A DNA stretch of 64,000 nt from Bacillus sp. FJAT-27445 (GCF_001510665.1 NZ_LMTI01000001.1:228024-292023), one strand, 5' to 3'. Counted from the stretch's first letter, positions 28,536 to 38,459 are shown. Notes: generated by a model not told the origin, from the letters alone. Program-made: numbers and translations.

Positions 28536-31154
28536 ATGGCAACTTACACGCCGATGATACAGCAATATTTGAAAATCAAGGCAGAGTACCAGGATGCCTT
28601 TTTATTTTTCCGCCTAGGCGATTTTTATGAGATGTTTTTTGAGGATGCGCTGAATGCCTCCCAGGAGCTTGAAATCACATTGACAAGCAGGGAAGGCGGT
28701 ACAGAGGACCGGATCCCGATGTGCGGAGTCCCTTACCACTCGGCACAGGGATATATTGAACGATTGATAGAAAAAGGCTATAAAGTCGCTATATGCGAAC
28801 AGACTGAGGATCCCAAGCAAGCGAAGGGGGTCGTCCGCAGGGAGGTTATCCAGCTTATTACTCCCGGTACGGTCATGGAAGGCCGGAGCCTACATGAAAA
28901 AGAAAATAATTACCTTGCAACGATAACCCAATTTTCAGACGGTACATACGGGTTTGCTTATACGGATTTGTCGACTGGCGAAAATAAGGTGACTCTCCTG
29001 CCAGCGAAAGAGGATGAGGTCTTAAATGAGATTTCCGTCCTCGGGGCAAAAGAGGTTGTCATTTCGGAACAGCTGGATGAAAAGCTGCAAAAGAAAATGC
29101 GCGAACGGAATGTCCTGGCGATTTCGTATGAAGAACAGACAGAAGTGGCGGAGTCTTTTGCAGGATTGACAAAGGATTTGAACCAGGAGAAATTCAAGAT
29201 TGCGGCGGCAAGGCTGTTCAATTACTTGCACCGTACGCAAAAACGGAGCCTTGATCACCTGCAGCCGGTGACAACCTATCAGGTTCACCAGTTCATGAAG
29301 ATTGATTATTTTTCAAAACACAATCTTGAGCTGACTGAAACGATCCGTACAAAGGGGAAGAAGGGTTCGCTGCTCTGGCTCCTCGATGAAACGAAAACCG
29401 CGATGGGGGGAAGGCTGCTGAAGCAATGGGTGGACAGGCCAAGGATTGACAGGCAGGAAATTGAGAGGCGGCTTTCACTGACTGGCAATTTTATAGAAGC
29501 CTATTTTGAGAGGAAGGAATTGCAGGAGCGGCTGAAAGAGGTTTACGACCTTGAAAGGCTTGCTGGACGGGTCGCATTCGGCAACGTGAATGCACGCGAC
29601 CTGAAGCAGCTGCTTCGGTCCCTTCAGCAAATCCCATATCTGCATGACATCCTCAGCCGGATTTCCGGGCAGGAGACAGAGGCATTGGCAGGAAGCCTGG
29701 ACCATTGCGAGGATATCGTTGACATTCTTGAACAGGCGATTGTGGATAATCCGCCGCTGTCGATTAAGGATGGGAATATTATCAAGGATGGTTTCAATGA
29801 GCAGCTTGACCAATACCGGGATGCGAGCCGGAACGGGAAGACTTGGATTGCGCAGCTTGAACGGGATGAGCGCGAAAAGACAGGGATAAAATCGCTGAAA
29901 ATTGGCTATAACCGGGTGTTCGGCTATTACATTGAAGTAACCCGGTCAAATCTCCAGCACCTTGAGGAAGGCCTATATGAACGCAAGCAGACACTCGCCA
30001 ATGCGGAGCGGTTCATCACTCCGGCGCTGAAGGAAAAGGAAGCGCTGATCCTTGAAGCGGAGGAGAAATGCGGCGAGCTTGAGTATGAGCTTTTCTGTGA
30101 AATCCGTGATCAGGTGAAGGAGCATATTCCACGGCTTCAGGCTTTGGCGAAAACAGTCAGCGAAATCGATGTGCTGCTAAGCTTTGCTGAAGTAAGCGAG
30201 GAGCGGAAATATGTAAAGCCGGAGTTTTCGGACAGTAGGGAAATTGCAATTGAAGAGGGAAGGCATCCGGTCGTTGAAAAAGTGCTCGATTCACAGGAAT
30301 ATGTCCCGAACGACTGCAAAATGTCAGGGGAACGGGAAATTCTCCTCATTACGGGTCCGAATATGTCTGGTAAAAGCACGTACATGCGCCAGGTGGCCTT
30401 AACGGCGATTCTCGCGCAGATTGGCTGTTATGTCCCGGCGTCAAAAGCAGTTCTACCTATTTTTGACCAGGTCTTTACAAGGATTGGGGCTGCTGACGAT
30501 CTTGTTTCCGGACAGAGCACATTCATGGTCGAGATGCTTGAAGCGAAAAATGCAATCGCGAACGCGACCCAGGACAGCTTGATCCTGTTCGATGAAATCG
30601 GGCGCGGAACGTCCACCTATGACGGTATGGCGCTAGCCCAGGCAATTATCGAGCATGTCCATAACCGAATAGGGGCAAAAACGTTATTTTCTACCCACTA
30701 TCATGAGCTAACGATTCTCGAGGACGAGCTTGAAAAACTCAATAACGTCCATGTTAGCGCGATCGAGCATAATGGCAGGGTTGTGTTCCTCCATAAGATT
30801 AAGGAAGGGCCAGCCGATAAGAGCTACGGGATCCATGTTGCCGAGCTTGCCGGCCTCCCGAAGGAATTGATTAAGCGGGCGGATGAAATCCTTTCCTCAT
30901 TAGAGGAGGCGAGGGTGGAAAAACCTGTTCCGGTAACGCCGGATGGGAATGAAGCCGTTAAAGAAGCTCCGCCTCCTTCGCCACAGGCCTCACAGCTATC
31001 GTTTTTTGATGAACCAGTCCAGGTGAAGAAACAGGAGCTTGGCGCGAAGGAAAAGAAGGTCGTGGAGAAGATTCGCGACATGGATATTTTAAATCTGACG
31101 CCGCTGCAGGCGATGAATGTCCTGTATGAGCTTCAGAAAAAGATTAAAAACTAG
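28536..31154 (+). CDS. mutS: DNA mismatch repair protein MutS
   Basis: About 872 residues. The mismatch-reading Phe-x-Glu is in [11 protein letters not shown] near residue 35. The ATPase has Walker [11 protein letters not shown] near residue 606, Walker [15 protein letters not shown] and the FSTHYHEL block. TTGGAGG at 28524-28530 decides ATG 28536 over upstream in-frame starts, matching the usual [12 protein letters not shown] beginning. A 14-bp gap separates it from mutL, so they form one operon. The C-terminal region keeps the SQLSFFDEP clamp-binding-like motif. Confidence 0.97.
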   Translation: MATYTPMIQQYLKIKAEYQDAFLFFRLGDFYEMFFEDALNASQELEITLTSREGGTEDRIPMCGVPYHSAQGYIERLIEKGYKVAICEQTEDPKQAKGVVRREVIQLITPGTVMEGRSLHEKENNYLATITQFSDGTYGFAYTDLSTGENKVTLLPAKEDEVLNEISVLGAKEVVISEQLDEKLQKKMRERNVLAISYEEQTEVAESFAGLTKDLNQEKFKIAAARLFNYLHRTQKRSLDHLQPVTTYQVHQFMKIDYFSKHNLELTETIRTKGKKGSLLWLLDETKTAMGGRLLKQWVDRPRIDRQEIERRLSLTGNFIEAYFERKELQERLKEVYDLERLAGRVAFGNVNARDLKQLLRSLQQIPYLHDILSRISGQETEALAGSLDHCEDIVDILEQAIVDNPPLSIKDGNIIKDGFNEQLDQYRDASRNGKTWIAQLERDEREKTGIKSLKIGYNRVFGYYIEVTRSNLQHLEEGLYERKQTLANAERFITPALKEKEALILEAEEKCGELEYELFCEIRDQVKEHIPRLQALAKTVSEIDVLLSFAEVSEERKYVKPEFSDSREIAIEEGRHPVVEKVLDSQEYVPNDCKMSGEREILLITGPNMSGKSTYMRQVALTAILAQIGCYVPASKAVLPIFDQVFTRIGAADDLVSGQSTFMVEMLEAKNAIANATQDSLILFDEIGRGTSTYDGMALAQAIIEHVHNRIGAKTLFSTHYHELTILEDELEKLNNVHVSAIEHNGRVVFLHKIKEGPADKSYGIHVAELAGLPKELIKRADEILSSLEEARVEKPVPVTPDGNEAVKEAPPPSPQASQLSFFDEPVQVKKQELGAKEKKVVEKIRDMDILNLTPLQAMNVLYELQKKIKN

Positions 31155-31168
31155 CCGGGGGTGAAGCC

Positions 31169-33148
31169 ATGGGCAAAATTATTCAGCTTGATGACGCTTT
31201 ATCAAATAAGATTGCCGCGGGCGAGGTTGTTGAGCGCCCTGCTTCCGTTGTTAAGGAACTGGTAGAGAATGCCCTTGATGCCGGCAGCACCAATATTGAA
31301 ATCAAGGTCGAAGAAGCCGGGCTTGCGAAAATCCGCATTACCGATAATGGGGAAGGCATTGAGGAGGAAGACGTCTCAAAGGCCTTTAACCGCCATGCCA
31401 CGAGTAAAATCAAGGATGAAACGGATCTGTTCCGCATTCGGACGCTAGGTTTCCGCGGGGAAGCGCTCCCGAGTATCGCGTCGGTATCGCGGCTAGAAAT
31501 GAAAACATCGACCGGTGATTCCGCAGGAACGAGGATTGTGATTGAAGGAGGGCGGGAAACCGCGTTCGAAAAAGCTTCAAGCAGGCGCGGGACCGATATC
31601 ATTGTCACGGACTTGTTTTTCAACACGCCAGCACGCCTGAAGTACGTAAAGACCATCCACACCGAGCTCGGCAATATCACCGATTTGGTCAACAGGCTCG
31701 CGTTATCCCATCCAGAAGTGTCATTCCGGCTTGTCCACAATGGGAAAAAACTGCTTCACACAAATGGGAATGGCGATGTGCGCCAGGTGCTTGCTGCCAT
31801 ATACGGCATGGGGATTGCAAAGATGCTCGTGCCAATTGAAGGCCGGTCGCTTGATTACCGGATAACGGGATTTGCTTCTCTTCCGGAGGTAACAAGGGCA
31901 TCCCGGAATTATATTTCGACGATGATCAATGGCCGTTTCATCCGAAATTACGGGCTGGCAAAAGCGGTAAAGGAGGGCTATCATACACTGCTGCCGATTG
32001 GCCGCTACCCGATTGTGCTCCTGAACATAGAAATGGATCCAATCCTTGTCGATGTCAACGTCCATCCTTCTAAAATGGAGGTTAGGATCAGCAAGGAGGC
32101 GGAACTGTTCGAGCTTGTCCATAGCACCATCTCGGCTGCTTTTAAGGCCAAACAGCTCATCCCGTCCGGCTTTAAGCCAGACCGGAGCGAAAAGCCAAAA
32201 TCGGAGCAAATCTTCCTTGAACTCGACAATGTCGAAAAGGAAAAAACCGTTGAAACGAGGGAATCGACAACAGGAGCGTTTGACAGCTCTTTGAACAAGG
32301 CACCATCCTCAGATCCTGAAGCAGCACCTCAGGCATCAGATTTTGATGGGCAAGGGATAAATTTCAACTCGGGAAATGCTGCATCGCCATCCGGACAGAA
32401 ATCAGCATTGTATCCACCTCGACGTACGGTAAATTCAGATACTTCTTGGACGGATTTGCCAAACCAGGTAAAGGAAATGATTTTGCCCAGAGCCGAGGAA
32501 GGAAGCCGGCAGCCCTTGCCAACTGAGGCTCAAACGGAGGATTTTTATTCCGAGGTCCCTGTCGAAAGGGTCCCGCGCATGTACCCAATCGGCCAAATGC
32601 ACGGAACATATATCCTTGCGCAGAACGAGAATGGGCTTTATATAATCGACCAGCATGCGGCCCAGGAACGGATCAAGTATGAGTTTTTCCGGGAAAAAGT
32701 CGGCCAGGTGGAAAGTGAGCTTCAGGATATGCTCGTCCCGTTAACATTTGAATATTCGACGGATGAGTGTGTGAAGATCAATGAATATAAAGGCGAGCTT
32801 GAAAAAGTTGGCGTATTCTTGGAGGATTTCGGCCCGAATAGCTTCATTGCCCGATCCCATCCGCAATGGCTTCCGCCCGGTGAAGAAAAGGACGTCATTG
32901 AAGAGATGATTGAACAGCTCCTTTCAATGAAAAAAGTCGATATCAAAAAACTTCGCGAGGAAGCGGCAATCATGATGAGCTGCAAAGGCTCAATTAAAGC
33001 CAACCGCCACTTGCGGAACGATGAAATTCAGGCTCTTCTGGACGAGCTGAGACGGGCATCCGATCCGTTTACCTGTCCACACGGGCGGCCAATCATCGTC
33101 CATTTCTCTTCATACGAAATGGAGAAAATGTTCAAACGCGTTATGTAA
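31169..33148 (+). CDS. mutL: DNA mismatch repair protein MutL
   Basis: 659 residues. The N-terminal GHKL ATPase shows [16 protein letters not shown] and [13 protein letters not shown]. The linker around residues 330-440 is variable. The C-terminal dimer/endonuclease domain has [12 protein letters not shown], the metal motif DQHA-x2-E-x4-E of MutL homologues with nicking activity, then [13 protein letters not shown] and CPHGRPIIV. It acts after MutS to nick the new strand. GGGGGTG precedes the start. Confidence 0.97.
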   Translation: MGKIIQLDDALSNKIAAGEVVERPASVVKELVENALDAGSTNIEIKVEEAGLAKIRITDNGEGIEEEDVSKAFNRHATSKIKDETDLFRIRTLGFRGEALPSIASVSRLEMKTSTGDSAGTRIVIEGGRETAFEKASSRRGTDIIVTDLFFNTPARLKYVKTIHTELGNITDLVNRLALSHPEVSFRLVHNGKKLLHTNGNGDVRQVLAAIYGMGIAKMLVPIEGRSLDYRITGFASLPEVTRASRNYISTMINGRFIRNYGLAKAVKEGYHTLLPIGRYPIVLLNIEMDPILVDVNVHPSKMEVRISKEAELFELVHSTISAAFKAKQLIPSGFKPDRSEKPKSEQIFLELDNVEKEKTVETRESTTGAFDSSLNKAPSSDPEAAPQASDFDGQGINFNSGNAASPSGQKSALYPPRRTVNSDTSWTDLPNQVKEMILPRAEEGSRQPLPTEAQTEDFYSEVPVERVPRMYPIGQMHGTYILAQNENGLYIIDQHAAQERIKYEFFREKVGQVESELQDMLVPLTFEYSTDECVKINEYKGELEKVGVFLEDFGPNSFIARSHPQWLPPGEEKDVIEEMIEQLLSMKKVDIKKLREEAAIMMSCKGSIKANRHLRNDEIQALLDELRRASDPFTCPHGRPIIVHFSSYEMEKMFKRVM

Positions 33149-33157
33149 TCGAAAAAA

Positions 33158-33196
33158 CATCCCCTGGCATTGTCTGCCGGGGGATGGTTTTGTTTG
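33158..33196. terminator. Terminator of mutSL
   Basis: CATCCCCTGGCA pairs with TGCCGGGGGATG around TTGTC, followed by GTTTTG. Confidence 0.85.
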
Positions 33197-33198
33197 TC

Positions 33199-33470
33199 TT
33201 ATTTTATTTTTGTCAACTGGATGGTGACGACATATTCCTTGCCAGGTTCCAGATTGGTATTGTCAACGATTTCCCCGCTGTTCGACAAAGTGATAATCGT
33301 CTTATCTGTATTGATTGTGATGGAACTTTGCTGCAACTGGTTTCTCCCCTTGTGCGTCATCTATGGTTTGCTGAAAGTTTCCGCTTTTTGCAACAGAACC
33401 TGTTTCATTTATTGTACAGTGTCCAATAACCGATTGGATAGATGAAATCGACAAATTTTTAACAATGACT
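33199..33470 (-). pseudogene. Relic of a small leftward gene, frameshifted
   Basis: On the minus strand two frames read like continuous protein: an upstream piece (SSIQSVIGHC, NETGSVAKSGNFQQTIDDAQ) and a downstream piece ending LEPGKEYVVTIQLTKIK before TAA at 33199-33201. A one-base shift near 33345 joins them. No start codon with a ribosome-binding site remains. I do not recognise the family; the end resembles a beta-sandwich tail. It is best seen as a decaying gene, though chance cannot be excluded. Confidence 0.4.
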
Positions 33471-33544
33471 TTCTATTAATATTTTCTTTTGTTTATCTAT
33501 TCGATAGAAAACTTCGGACAGGTTTAAGCGTTTTTATAGAAAAG

Positions 33545-33573
33545 CAGTCAGAAGTTAGGGACACTTCTGACTG
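33545..33573. terminator. Strong hairpin upstream of ohr
   Basis: CAGTCAGAAGT and ACTTCTGACTG form an 11-bp perfect stem with loop TAGGGAC, followed by GTTTAAG. A second stem (CCCGCC/GGCGGG) lies at 33598-33625. They could be terminators or leader structures; no gene ends cleanly just before them. Confidence 0.5.
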
Positions 33574-33684
33574 GTTTAAGTATTGCATAGAGTGCTCCCG
33601 CCCACCGGCATTCGATTAGGCGGGTTTAATGCAGTCCTTTCAGTGGAAAAGAATAAGGACTATAGTTTTAAGGGGGATGGAACG

Positions 33685-34116
33685 ATGAGTGAAAAAATTC
33701 TTACGTCATCTGTTACTGCAACCGGAGGAAGGGAAGGCCATGTCCGTTCAGAGGATGGGAAAATTGACATGGACTTAGCAATGCCCGGTACGGACAGGGC
33801 AAAGGCGTTTCCAAGTGCGGTAAATCCGGAAGAGTTTTTTGCCGCAGGGTATTCCGCTTGCTTTGATGGGTCGCTGCAGCTGATGGCCAAGAAGGAGCGC
33901 ATAAAGTTTGACTCTGAAGTTACCGCAGATGTAAGCTTATTGAAAGATGAAGAAACTGATGGCTTTAAGCTGGCTGTTACACTTCGGGTTAAAGGGACCG
34001 GGATTGAACAGGAAAAACTTGAAAGCCTCGTCAAAAAAGCGCACGATTTCTGTCCATATTCCAAGGCAACACGCGGGAATATTGAAGTAAAGCTTGAATC
34101 GTCCGCTGAACAATAA
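33685..34116 (+). CDS. ohr: Organic hydroperoxide resistance protein (Ohr/OsmC)
   Basis: About 143 residues. The catalytic Cys pair is in GYSACFDGSLQ and DFCPYSKATRGN, the Ohr signature, with the conserved Arg of the active site in GTDRAKAFPSAVNPEE. It reduces organic peroxides, typically using lipoyl-thiol donors. AAGGGGGA at 33670-33677 sets ATG 33685 rather than the longer reading from 33583. No OhrR gene or obvious OhrR operator lies beside it. Confidence 0.93.
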   Translation: MSEKILTSSVTATGGREGHVRSEDGKIDMDLAMPGTDRAKAFPSAVNPEEFFAAGYSACFDGSLQLMAKKERIKFDSEVTADVSLLKDEETDGFKLAVTLRVKGTGIEQEKLESLVKKAHDFCPYSKATRGNIEVKLESSAEQ

Positions 34117-34156
34117 AGCTCATTTCCGATTTTAGGGCAGGGAAGACAAGTAACAT

Positions 34157-34190
34157 GGGGTGCTGCCAGAGCGGCACCCTTGATTTTTCT
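34157..34190 (+). terminator. Terminator of ohr
   Basis: GGGTGC and GGCACCC pair around TGCCAGAGC and are followed by TTGATTTTTC. Confidence 0.75.
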
Positions 34191-34246
34191 CTTTTCAACT
34201 GATACATTACTGCAAACCAACTATTTTTTAAAAAAGGATGAAAACA

Positions 34247-34549
34247 ATGGAGATTAACATAAAGCCGGCAGCTTTGGCTGAATTAAAAAAATCCCATTTC
34301 AATGAAAATGAAGGAATCCGGATTGAGGCGGTATTCGTTGGAAGCTGCTCCCTCTATGCGGAACATTACTTGAAAATCGACCATAAAAGGGAAGATGATG
34401 ACCTTTTTGAGATAGAGGGGATTCCGGTCCTCGTTTCTAAGGAGAGCCAAAAACATCTGTATGAGAGGATTTCCCTCGACTTTAACCCGGGCCTTGGGTA
34501 TAAACTTTCGTCTGATGAAGAAGTGTACAGGTACAATTTGAAGCTGTAA
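34247..34549 (+). CDS. HesB/IscA-like small protein
   Basis: About 100 residues with the HesB/YqkB-type layout: KPAALAELKKSH, then GIRIEAVFVGSCS, then IPVLVSKESQKHL and LDFNPGLGYKL. Only one Cys is present (VGSCSLY), so the three-Cys Fe-S binding set of IscA is missing. It belongs to the Fe-S-biogenesis-like fold but probably has a different role. AAAAAAGG suits ATG 34247; an ATG at 34238 is also in frame. Confidence 0.7.
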   Translation: MEINIKPAALAELKKSHFNENEGIRIEAVFVGSCSLYAEHYLKIDHKREDDDLFEIEGIPVLVSKESQKHLYERISLDFNPGLGYKLSSDEEVYRYNLKL

Positions 34550-34579
34550 AGGGCATAGTGTTGGTGGAGATGATGAGCG

Positions 34580-35215
34580 ATGACACCCGATTTAATTGTT
34601 GAGAAACTGAAAAGGCATACGCCGAAAATATTGGGCAGTGAAAACTACTCGAAATATGCTGTCCTTCTGCCCCTCGTTGAAACAAGTGACGGGGTTGCTG
34701 TTTTGTTTGAGGTAAGGTCGATGGAGCTCCGCCGGCAGCCGGGGGAGATTTGCTTTCCAGGCGGTAGGGTCGACCCGGAGGATACGGATGAAAAAGAGGC
34801 AGCCATTAGGGAAACGCTGGAGGAGCTCGGGATAAAGAGAGGCAATATTGAAGGTGTTCTCCCTCTCGATTACCTGATTTCTCCGTTTGGCATGATCATT
34901 TATCCATTTGCCGGTTTTGTGAAGGATACCGCGGGAATTAAGCCCAATAAAGCTGAAGTCGGCGAAGTTTTTACTGTTCCCCTCGATTTTTTCATGAACA
35001 CAATGCCAGAAATCTATCATATCAATTTCAAGCCGGAGCCGGAAGAGAATTTCCCGTTTGAATGGGTAGCCGGCGGAAGAAATTACAACTGGCGGGCAAG
35101 GCATATGGAAGAATATTTTTATCATTATGAGGGCCGTATCATTTGGGGACTTACCGCACGCATCCTCGCCCATTTTATTTCCATCATGAAGGAAAATGGC
35201 TTGGTGAAGCCTTAG
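34580..35215 (+). CDS. Nudix hydrolase, CoA pyrophosphatase type
   Basis: 211 residues. The CoA-diphosphatase signature LFEVRSMELRRQPGEICFPGG is followed by the Nudix box (GGRVDPED...AAIRETLEELGI) with its Glu residues intact. It should cleave CoA or oxidised CoA to 4'-phosphopantetheine and 3',5'-ADP in the cytosol. The stop is followed by the left half of a terminator stem that is split by the mobile element at 35250-39202. Confidence 0.88.
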   Translation: MTPDLIVEKLKRHTPKILGSENYSKYAVLLPLVETSDGVAVLFEVRSMELRRQPGEICFPGGRVDPEDTDEKEAAIRETLEELGIKRGNIEGVLPLDYLISPFGMIIYPFAGFVKDTAGIKPNKAEVGEVFTVPLDFFMNTMPEIYHINFKPEPEENFPFEWVAGGRNYNWRARHMEEYFYHYEGRIIWGLTARILAHFISIMKENGLVKP

Positions 35216-35225
35216 TCTTATTCAT

Positions 35226-35249
35226 AAAAAAAGCACGCCCGGCAAAGGC
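35226..35249. terminator. Left arm of a split bidirectional terminator plus target duplication
   Basis: AAAAAAAGCAC at 35226-35236 would pair with GTGCTTTT at 39212-39219, on the far side of the element. GGCAAAGGC (35241-35249) resembles GTCAAAGGG (39203-39211), seven of nine bases, and is read as the target duplication. The host terminator once separated the convergent Nudix and mreBH genes. Confidence 0.7.
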
Positions 35250-35297
35250 TAACGGGTTCGGTTTTCGAGTACAAAAACTTAATTAGCACAACAATTA

Positions 35298-35337
35298 GCA
35301 GTCCAATTCGCAACTGAATTGGACTGCATCTTTTTAT
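35298..35337 (+). terminator. Subterminal terminator, left end of element 1
   Basis: GCAGTCCAATTC and GAATTGGACTGC form a 12-bp perfect stem with loop GCAACT, followed by ATCTTTTT. It faces inward and would replace the terminator the element disrupted. The remaining 35338-35517 sequence is AT-rich, with further AATTCGC/GCTAATT words and no gene. Confidence 0.85.
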
Positions 35338-35517
35338 TGATATATAAGCGATTTCTGTACGTTTTATGGCGTTTTAGCACTCGAATTCGCACCCTTTTAA
35401 CAGAGTGACCGAAGTTATTGTCAGCTTGGGAATTCGTATGCTAATTACTATGTGAATTGGTTTGTTAAAAATAGAAATTAGGTTTTTGGTTATTTATGTT
35501 AAAATTTAAGCAGAGCT

Positions 35518-35560
35518 TATTTAACATAAGGGAGTTTAGTTCAAGAAGGATTAACGCTTT
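35518..35560 (+). repeat. Cassette-boundary repeat copy a
   Basis: Form: ACATAAGGGAGTTTAGTT followed by CAAGAAGGATTAACGC. It lies before the acetyltransferase. Consensus over copies a-f: CTAAAGGGGGCAGTTTAG then TTGAAGAAGGATTA. Confidence 0.65.
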
Positions 35561-35652
35561 ATTTGTTGAAGTTATTAATCTCACGGGCAGTTAGTTAAAG
35601 AACAGACTAATGCGGGTAAATTTTTATATTAAATTAATGGAGTGTGTGTGAA

Positions 35653-36216
35653 ATGGTGGATTTAGGTAATAAACCATTAATAGAAGGTGAGAAAGTTGTT
35701 CTCAGACCTTTTATGGATGAGGACTTTCCTTTTATAGAGGAATGCTTAAAGGATCCCGAAGTATTAAAACTGACAGGAAGCAGTTCGGATTTTGATAGGG
35801 AATCAATTCTCAAATGGTATACTACAAGAAATGAACAAACTGATCGCTTAGATCTTGCTATTGTTGACCAATCGAAGGGCAACTTAGTGGGAGAGGTAGT
35901 GGTCAATTTATATGATGAAAAAAGTCATAGTATGAATTTTAGGATACTTATTGGTCCGAGGGGAAGGAATCAAGGATTAGGAACGGAAGCAACCAAACTC
36001 GTAATTGATTATGTATTTAAAAACACTACAATTAACCAACTTACTTTAAGTGTTTTTGACTTCAACCCAAGAGCCAAATATGTTTATGAAAAGGTTGGTT
36101 TTGAAATATATGGAATTGATGAAAACGACCTAGAATTTGAAGGAAAATGGATTGACTCAATCAATATGAAATTAACTAGAGAAAATTGGATAAGCAGAGA
36201 AAAAAATACTTATTGA
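35653..36216 (+). CDS. GNAT-family N-acetyltransferase (RimJ-like)
   Basis: 187 residues, cargo of element 1. It has the GNAT order VVLRPFMDEDFPFIEE at the start, an acetyl-CoA loop of form GPRGRNQGLGTEATKL (R/Q-x-x-G-x-G), and FNPRAKYVYEKVGFE near the end. The pattern fits the RimJ/L or spermidine/antibiotic-modifying groups, and the substrate cannot be read. It is AT-rich compared with the backbone genes, in line with acquisition. GGAG lies 10 bp before ATG 35653. A boundary repeat follows directly after the stop. Confidence 0.85.
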   Translation: MVDLGNKPLIEGEKVVLRPFMDEDFPFIEECLKDPEVLKLTGSSSDFDRESILKWYTTRNEQTDRLDLAIVDQSKGNLVGEVVVNLYDEKSHSMNFRILIGPRGRNQGLGTEATKLVIDYVFKNTTINQLTLSVFDFNPRAKYVYEKVGFEIYGIDENDLEFEGKWIDSINMKLTRENWISREKNTY

Positions 36217-36260
36217 GCTACTGGGTGCGTTGATCCACGAAGGATTAAACGCCTTTTTCT
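36211..36260 (+). repeat. Cassette-boundary repeat copy b
   Basis: Starts at the acetyltransferase stop: GAGCTACTGGGTGCGTTGAT then CCACGAAGGATTAAACGCC and TTTTT. It is the most diverged in its first half. Confidence 0.6.
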
Positions 36261-36401
36261 GTGAAAATAAATTGAGGCCTACGTAGAAGTATATATAGGA
36301 TCATTTAGTGAAAGAATAGAAGTAGCTTAAAAATGGCAATAAGAAAACAAGGCAACCTTGTCGGAGGTTTCCATGTATATCTCTTATTACTTTGGGCTAT
36401 A

Positions 36402-37548
36402 CTAGCTAATTTGCTTTTCTTTAAAAGGCTCCTTGTTTATTAACATGGAGTAAATGATCCGAAGCATTCGGTGCGACATCGCAACGAGTGCTTTTTTCTT
36501 TCCACGTCTTGCGGCAATGGACCAATATCTTGTCGCGAGCCAACGGTTTTTGCATTTTGAGACAGCCCAGGCAGCTTTACACATCGCGGTTTTTATATGG
36601 GGGTTGCCTTTTGTTGTCTTAGTGCTTTTTCTTTTACCAGCACTTTCGTGATTGCCTGGTGATACGCCAGCCCACGATGCCAAGTGTTGCGAGGTCGGAA
36701 ACTGTCCCATATCGACTCCTATTTCAGCGATGATTACAGCTGCAGTATCTTTCTTAATGCCTGGAATCGTCAGGAGGAGTTCTAATTCGATTTGATAGTT
36801 CTTTAATAAAATGTCCACTCTTTCCTCGATTTCGGATAGGAGCGATTCAAGATAAATGATATGCTGCCAGGATTTGTCTGATTAAGAATATCTGGTGCTC
36901 ATTAAGGGTTCCAAAAAGTGAATCCGTAATTGCCTGCTTCTTCCCGGCCATTTTTCCGTGAATGTTCGCTTCAACATCCGATGGATCGACATAGCCTTGG
37001 TCAATAAGTTTTGTGAGAAGTTTCCTCCCTGAAACTCCAAAGACATCGGAGATGATCGACCCGAGTTTTACATTCGAACACTCAAGTACTTTTTGAATCC
37101 GATTCTTTTCGGCAGTAAGATGGCTTACCCACTTCTTTCGAAGTCTTGTGAGATCACGCAGTTCCCTAATATCGACTGGTGGGACAAAGCTTTTTTCGAT
37201 TAGGCCATGTCGTAAAAGCTTGGCAATCCATTCTGCGTCTGAAACATCGGTTTTCCTGCCAGGTACATTCTTAATACGTTGGGCATTGGCGAGGGAGATA
37301 TCAAAGTAGTCTTCAAGGATATTGAAGACCGGCTTCCAATATACACCTGTACTTTCCATTGCGATGTGAGTGACCTCGTATTCCTCAAGCCACTTTAGTA
37401 ATCGAAACAAATCTTTTGTGAGGGTAGGGAAAGTTTCTGTTGTTTGGGTTAATTCCTCACCCTGTTTGCCAGTCAAAATACAGGCTACAATGGTTTCCGC
37501 ATGTACATCGAGACCTGCACAGCGTTCAATGAATACATCCATTGTCAT
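36402..37548 (-). pseudogene. IS110-family transposase, frameshifted
   Basis: The N-terminal half (37548 to about 36870) has the RuvC-like DEDD domain start FIERCAGLDVHAETIVACIL, AMESTGVYWKPVFNIL and GRKTDVSDAEWIAKLL. The C-terminal half (ending 36402) has the transposase_20 domain: LLTIPGIKKDTAAVIIAEIG and LASWAGVSPGNHESAGKRKS. They are in different frames, joined by one extra base near 36870, where RQI should continue into WQHIIYLE. The start follows AAGGAG; ATG 37542 is an alternative. The copy sits inside element 1 and cannot make full-length protein without frameshifting. Confidence 0.9.
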
Positions 37549-37810
37549 ACTCTCCTTAATGTTAATCACAAACAGTGAGTGGATCTGAAACTAAGCATTT
37601 TTCTGTACGTAGTCATCCTTAATAATAAAAGGAGCTAACAAAGGGTTGATCACCAAATCCACTCAAACAGTTTTTGTTACAGGGTCAAAGCCACCATAAA
37701 GAGCCACGTTCCTACTATACTGTTTGTGTCATCAACATTATGGACAAGGGAGATATATTTTCATGCCTGGGTTGGGAGTCGAAGGAATCATGAATGTTTT
37801 TGTTGAATTC
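37549..37810 (-). other. Non-coding flank of the IS110 copy
   Basis: About 260 bp upstream of the transposase start has no gene. In IS110 elements the non-coding region upstream of the transposase encodes the guide (bridge) RNA. A corresponding RNA may have lain here, but I could not fix the ends of the IS or the RNA loops by eye. Confidence 0.35.
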
Positions 37811-37845
37811 CTTATTAAACAAAAGGGGCAGTTTAGTACAATAAC
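37811..37845 (+). repeat. Cassette-boundary repeat copy c
   Basis: TTATTAAACAAAAGGGGCA followed by GTTTAGTAC; the GAAGGATTA tail is missing. It precedes the small membrane protein gene at 37871. Confidence 0.6.
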
Positions 37846-37870
37846 AATTAACTAATAAGGTGGAGAATGT

Positions 37871-38065
37871 ATGATTGTTGCATTTCTAAATATAGGTTGG
37901 TTTTTAATGCCTATATTGTGTATTATATTTTGTTTAAATTTAGTTTCTATATTGAAAAAGGTAAAGAACGAAGAAAAAACTGCTGTCAATACATTTTGGC
38001 TAATAATATCTTTTACACTTATTATGTGGAGTATAGCAATAATAGCTTCGGCAAGCGTTTATTAA
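37871..38065 (+). CDS. Small two-helix membrane protein (element 1 cargo)
   Basis: 64 residues: one hydrophobic helix at 3-27 (WFLMPILCIIFCLNL), a short charged loop (KKVKNEEK) and a second helix (FWLIISFTLIMWSIAIIA). AAGGTGGAG at 37857-37865 fits ATG 37871; the overlapping frame starting at 37867 is a shadow. No family recognised. A boundary repeat starts at the stop codon. Confidence 0.65.
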   Translation: MIVAFLNIGWFLMPILCIIFCLNLVSILKKVKNEEKTAVNTFWLIISFTLIMWSIAIIASASVY

Positions 38066-38100
38066 GCTAAAGGGGGAGTTTAGTTGAAGGAGGATTATTA
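38061..38100 (+). repeat. Cassette-boundary repeat copy d
   Basis: AGCTAAAGGGGGAGTTTAGT then TGAAGGAGGATTATTA, beginning at the stop of the preceding gene. Its GAAGGAGG may double as the ribosome-binding site of the next gene. Confidence 0.65.
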
Positions 38101-38121
38101 TTCTTGGGGGATGGTGATATT

Positions 38122-38313
38122 ATGAAAAATTATATATTGAAAGTATTCTTTATATTTTGGGGGTTTATTTTATTTATCGAGCTATTCTGGTTTAGTTCGT
38201 TGACTCATAGACCTCATTCAACTTCAGAAGTTATATACGCTGTCACTGTGATTGCTGTAACCAGTGTATTTGGTTCGGTTGGAACGTACTTATTTAAAAG
38301 TTCGAGGAAATAA
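38122..38313 (+). CDS. Small two-helix membrane protein (element 1 cargo)
   Basis: 63 residues from ATG 38122, or 69 from TTG 38104, which has GAAGGAGG 10 bp upstream. Two hydrophobic helices (LKVFFIFWGFILFIELFWF and AVTVIAVTSVFGSVGTYLF) are separated by a short polar loop. No family recognised. A boundary repeat follows the stop. Confidence 0.6.
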   Translation: MKNYILKVFFIFWGFILFIELFWFSSLTHRPHSTSEVIYAVTVIAVTSVFGSVGTYLFKSSRK

Positions 38314-38316
38314 GAT

Positions 38317-38366
38317 CTTATTCAACTAAGGGTTCGATGTTCTAGGAAGGACTTCTGCCCTTTTTC
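38317..38366 (+). repeat. Cassette-boundary repeat copy e
   Basis: TTATTCAACTAAGGGTTCGA, then TGTTCTAGGAAGGACTTCTG and CCCTTTTT. It lies directly after the stop of the preceding gene. Confidence 0.6.
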
Positions 38367-38459
38367 CCTATTGAACAAATGTGGCAGGTTTGTGGAAAAG
38401 GATAGCTGGAATTTACTTGGGGCAAAATACACCTAAATTTAATTTAGGGTGATGGTTTT

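Noticed and set aside
33170-33445. Rightward frames of 81-91 residues after mutL
   Set aside because: Low-complexity reading with no ribosome-binding site. The opposite strand reads better as a gene relic.
34247-34549. HesB-like selenoprotein
   Set aside because: HesB-like selenoproteins exist, but this frame has no in-frame TGA and its single Cys codon is ordinary.
36333-36443. 36-codon hydrophobic frame starting MAIRKQGNLVGG, beside the IS110 copy
   Set aside because: No ribosome-binding site and it runs into the transposase gene on the other strand. Most likely chance.
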